From: Limnoperna fortunei
Lineage: Eukaryota; Mollusca; Bivalvia; Mytilida; Modiolidae
DNA length: 64,000 nt
Direction: 5' to 3'
Assembly (NCBI GenBank): GCA_944474755.1
Contig: OX104115.1
Location: forward strand, 71,772,993-71,836,992
Numbering within the stretch: position 1 is the first letter of the stretch; every line of letters starts with the position of its first letter. The translations under genes and the position numbers were made by a program. The notes beneath the pieces were generated by a model. It did no database searches. It had not been told where the DNA came from and was given only the letters and a program-made list of their open reading frames with translations. This document shows, piece after piece, positions 24,301-30,300 of the stretch.

Positions 24301-27300
24301 TTATCCTGTAAGTACTCTGTAACAGTAAAAAACAGGTTATAAAAATGAAACCCATGTTGTTTTGTATAGAATACATTTAAAAAAGGCTACCATAACCAAC
24401 AAATCTTGTTCCTATTACTGCTGAAAATTTACAGTTGTTAGGAAAGCATACTCTGACTTTTTATCTGATTGTAGCCACTGGATGTGAAGCAGTCTTTCCT
24501 GACAATGCGAGTACCATTGTATGTATCTTACGTGTTTCACAAAATGGCAGCCAACAGAGGGTGGAGACATATAGACACACAGACAGAATTAGAGATAACA
24601 TTTGTATATAACACTGCTGTCATGTGGCAGGAAGGAATCAGGACAGCTGACAAGGATGGTATGGCAGGTAATGGTTTACATGTATGGCAGTGTTTTATAG
24701 AAAACATATTTTGGTTTTGTACTCTTCAAAACAAGAATCCATAGACTACAAGTCTATAAGGACTAGAGGTCCAATATGCATTTTCTCTGTGTGGCCTCAC
24801 TTTAGGAAATTCATTCATGAAAATTTGATAAATACATCCAACTTAATACAATTGGTGTATCATTTCTTTTTAACACATGAAATGTTTTGTTTATTAAAAT
24901 AGATACATGTAAATATTGTTTGCCAAGTTTTTAATATTGCTCTTATTTACATGAGTAAACTCTTTAGCTAGTCAAACAATTGTGAATGTGAATAATTTAA
25001 TTCAACACAAAATTGAAAAAATTTTCTTTAGAAATTATACAAACAAACTTTTATTCAGAGTAAACTATATTTCTCCTTAGGATCTCTATATCCTGTCAGC
25101 ATGAAGATAATCAACAACCGGCTGGTTGTGTCATTTAAAACTGTAGCTAGATTTAAAGGACAGTTTGTTCTTAACTACCCAGGTAAGGAGATCTAATGAC
25201 ATTGTCGTCTGCTCTTAATCAGTATCATGTTGTGATCTGTTGTTATGTGATGGAGGCTCAGGAAAAATGTGCTGATTAATTAATATTGCTCTAAAGGTCA
25301 AAGTTTGGCAGGTTATTTATTTATTTTTATGAATTGCAACTTAAAATCTGCACAAATCACAATAATAAAAGCATAAACAGAAAAAAAGGGCAGGCAGCGA
25401 GCAATTCTTTTCTGAAATCTCTTTTGAGGTGGTTCAATAATAGTTTGGTATGCAAAAGTAAATTTTGTGATCCATGATTGGGTCTTTGTTCATTGACTTC
25501 TGATCATTTATTTGCCATAAGTCTTTTAAGTGTTAAATTATGTACTTTTTAGCTCACCTGACCCAAAGGGTCATGTTAGCTATTGTTATCACTTTGCGTC
25601 CGTCGGCGGCGGCGGCGCCTGTAAACTTTTTACATTTTAATCTTCTTCTCTGAAACCACTTGGCCAGTTGAAACCAAACTTAGCCATAATGTTCATTGGA
25701 TGGACCTTTACAAAGTTTGTGTTTGTTATTTGGATTGGAAAACCAATATGGCCGCCACCGCAGGACTTAGTTTAACATAGGACCCTATGGGAAAAAAGTT
25801 AAAAATGGCTTCTTCTCTGAAACCGATTAACCAATCAAAACAAACTTACTAGCAATATTGTTTGGATGGTCCTTAATAAAGTTTATGTTTTCTATGCCAA
25901 CTGGAAATTCAAAATGGCCACCACCACAGGATTTAGTTTAACATAGGACCCTATGGGAAAAAGTTTAAAAAGGCTTCTTCTCTGAAACTGGTTAATCAAT
26001 GGAAACAAAAACTTACTAGCAATATTGTTTGGATGGTCCTCTATAAAGTTTATGTTTTTTTATGCCAATTGGAAATTCAAAATGGCCACCAATGCAGGAA
26101 GAAGTTTAACATAGGATCCAAGGGAAAAAAGTTAAAAAGGCTTCTTCTCGGAAACCGGTTAACCAATCAAAGCAACACTTTCCAGCAATATTGTTTGGAT
26201 AGTCCTCTATAAAGTTAATGTTTTTTATCCCAATCGGAAATTCAAAATGTCCGCCACCGCAAGACTTGGTTTAACAATGGACTGTATGGGAAAAAAAGTT
26301 AAAAAAGGTTTCTTCTCTGAAACCGATTAACCAATGGAAACAAAACTTACTACCAATATTATTTTAGATGGTCCTTTATAAAGTTTGTATTTTTTATGCC
26401 AATTGGAAAATCAAAAGGCCACCACCGCAAGACTTAGTTTAACATAGGACCATATGGGAAAAATTTTTGTCCTCTGTGAAGTTTATGTTTTTTATGCCAA
26501 TAGGAAAATCAAAATGGCCACCACAGCATTACATAGATTACTATGTTTAATATAGTTTAATATAGGACCCTATAAAACCGGTTAACCAGTGGAAACAAAA
26601 CTTTCTAGCAATATTGTTTGGATGGTCCTCTTTAAAGATTATTGAAAATTACAGGACTTTGTTTAACATCAGGGAAATGCAACCTTTATTGCCTATAAAA
26701 TCAGGTGAGCGATACAGGCTCTTAAGAGCCTCTGGTTAATTTTCAGTACCTGTAATATTCAATTTTTGTTTTCTATTAATTGTGTCTATACTTAGCTCTT
26801 TTTTGTTTTATTGCATACTGAAAAAACTTTAAAAAAACAAAGAATTAAACTAACTTATGGTCTACTCATGAAGCTTTGCTAGTCAGTAATTTTCTGTTTT
26901 AGGACATAAATATGAATCTACTGTATCATGTAAAGAGCTTCCCAAACTGACCTTTAACTTGAGACTTTTACGTAGTTCTCCAACCTACGACAATGCTGAC
27001 CAGGATTGGCAGTTTGAATCGGACTTTTCTGTGAGTATTTCTCCCCACATTTAAACATTCATGTGACCTCAGTTACATCGTCCTTCACTATGCGTTAGAA
27101 TATCATAAGATTGTATAGGTAAGATAACATCAAATTGTAGAATTTTATGGTATGTAATGCAATTATTATTAGTAATAGAAAATTGAACAAATGAATGTGA
27201 ATTGGTAGCATGAATCCTACTTTAATATTTTGGAGTATATAGTGATTGGGGTGTCTTCATGTTCAGCTGTTATCTGCTACTCCTCAAACACTATTGAAAG

Positions 27301-30300
27301 GAATTTGATGAAAAATTCACAGAATCTTTGTCACATGGTGTCATTGTGTTCCTGATATTTTACATTTTGATCAGAATGATATTTTTCCACAGCAAAACAT
27401 GGACTTTTGGGGGGTACCAATATTATCTGCAACCCCACCTTCACCACTGAATGGACTTAGATGAAACTTAAACAGAATCTTTGTCACATAGTGCCATTTT
27501 GCAACTGATATTTTAAATTTTGCTTGGAATGATATTGGGGTTTCCCATAGCAAAACATGGACTTAGCCATATCAATTAGAGAGCTTTGCTCACAGCTTTT
27601 CTAGTTTTAAAAAATTACTAGTTTTAACAATATACATGTACTTTAAGTCTGCACATTGTCATAGAATATGTATAAATATTGTTGCTTAATTGACAAATGT
27701 CTTCCTTATGATAAAATATAAAACTATTTGTATCTAGACGTTAAGAAGATATCAAGTTTTATGTGGTCATTGTGTTATTGAACAAGTATATGGTTATCAT
27801 GAGAAATTATAACAAATTCTAAAAATGAGAATATTGTTTACAAAATGTTTTCTTTAACTAAATAGGAGAAAGATTATTCTGGATTATACAAAATTAGTCT
27901 GGTGCCCTGTATAACTCCACCAAACAAGAAATACATACTACCACTGATGTGTCAGCCACAAAAGGTCATAACCTTTGATTTACCAATCAAGTTCCAACAA
28001 GTGAGTGAACCTGTCCCATCAAAGTTTACCTTGGACACAAAGTTCAGACTGATGAAAAAGAGAGAGCTTTGGCTTTCAGAAGTACAGAATGAAATTGAAA
28101 CTGATACATCTTTTTCACCAGGTATTTAAAATTGTCACATTTAAAGTAAAAGATGATAGAAATGTAATTGATTGTTTTTTTTAAATCTTTGGAACTTATT
28201 TAAGTCATCTTTCAGCTATTTCATGATGTCAAGATTTTTTTTGTGGAAGAATTAGTGCCTTCAGCAGGAAAACTAGCAAGTCTTGTCCATGAGGGTTGGA
28301 GGCTAGCACTCCTTTCTAGCAATAACGTTTGAACTTACAACCTGATTGTTGACATGCCAGTGATCAGTAGTAGATAACTCACTAACCTAACCTCTCAGCC
28401 ACAGAGGCCAAACTTCCTTGAATAGAAGTATTTTAGAAGTACATGCAGTTGTAAGACACAAACAAGAGTATCAGTACCAGTATTCATAAGTAAAATGATT
28501 TGATATATGAATTCCCATATAATACCTGTGAGTGATACTAGGTGCTTCTGAAGTTAGTCCTGCTCCATGTATTGTACATGTCATGATGTCCTTTCCTTTC
28601 AAGGCACACACAAATTACATTAATATAAATATGCCAAAAGTAGTATTATGTACACGAAAGGTTAATGCACTACATGTTGTATTACCCTCAAATTAGTATC
28701 GTTTTCACACTATTACAATGTATCATAGACATAATTTGTGTTTAATTGAAGTAATCTGTACTGGTTGAAATACATCCTTTGAGAAAATCTCACTCCACTA
28801 GTCTGATATGGATAATTATCGTCAGTTTTTAAAGCTAGTAGTAGAGCAATTATGGATGATTTATAACAGTTTCTAAGTACGTTTTTAAGTTACAACTTAC
28901 CAACAATCAGCCATAAACTGATTACTGTTCATGTTTTTCCTTGATTTTATTATCCATTTCACTGCATGCAGCTCAAAGGATAATTTCCATCTTGGAAATA
29001 AAACGGACAGTAATCTGTATTAATTTATACTCTTAGCAATGTGCATTTCGGAGCCTCACTTGCCGATTGGTTAAGGTAGTTCGTCAACTATTGATCACAT
29101 GATCTGTCAACATCTGAGATAGCAGAGTATCACTTCAGGAAGTATGCCCCAGCCTCCAATTTTAATTGACCTAAATTCAAGGGTTTTCTCTGGGTACTCT
29201 GGCTTCCTCCACCAATAAAAAATGGAATCCATGATATAGCTGAAACATTTCTAAAAGTTACATTAAACACCATTCAAACAAACAAACAAACATTGTGCAT
29301 TTCTTTTTAAAAGAACATGTATATAAAGATTGTCTTTATTGCCTATAATTTCAATATTCTTGAAAGGTTACATCACAAGGTTGACTGTTTGCTGTCTATT
29401 AAGTTAATCACATGGAGGATATTATATTTTGTGTGACGTTTTTTTTTCAGGCGATACCTTATATGCAAGAATTGATTCCCCAGATAACCTTGGAAACCAT
29501 GTTAACCTTGGCATAGACAAGGTGTTTTTATGTTCTGGCAAAGATGGCTACATCCCTATGTATGACCCAGATAATAACCTTTATGGATGTGAACGAAAAA
29601 ATGACAGACTAGAGCTTTCTTTAAAAATTCTTGTAAGTAGTGATACAATAAATGAAATGTTTATCAATGAATTGGTGTTTTTGTTAGTCTAACATTAAGT
29701 TGAATTTAATAATATACATGTATATGAATCAAATTTAAAGAAAGCAATTATCTTTTGCTTTAGTTAAGATTATAGTAGACAATTTTTAAAGATTATTTAA
29801 CACAAGAAAAGATATTGGTAAAATATTTCCCCAGCATCTTATTATGTAATCATAGAACAATACATGTAACATTCAAAACTTTCTTAGATGAATATATAAT
29901 TGTTTTACCCATGCATGTCTTGTTAATTGATGCCAATTTGAATTTTGGAATTTTAAATTTTACTTTCTATTAATTTAAAAGTTTAAAGGCCTCATTGTTT
30001 ATTGTGTGTATTTTACAGGACCCAGGTGCACCAGATACAGTGGATACCAGTTTACATGGGATACAGTTTCAAGCCCTGTTGGCCAAAGATGACCCGTCTG
30101 CTACTAAGTTGTTACAACAGCCAGGAGCTGATGGGTTTTCAATTGATACCAAACCTTTATTTCAGGTTGTTATTTTCTAAATATTTAGATAGGGTTCAGT
30201 AATTATAGTTCAGATTCGACATTTTGAAATTAAGGGGATCGATGTATATATTGCTTATAACCCAGTCTTATCAATATGGTGTAGATTAATATACCCTCGC

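Noticed and set aside
25550..26740. A CRISPR-like array or coding repeat
   Set aside because: The about 167-bp monomers have no spacer structure, many stops and mollusc intron context; this is a dispersed eukaryotic repeat.
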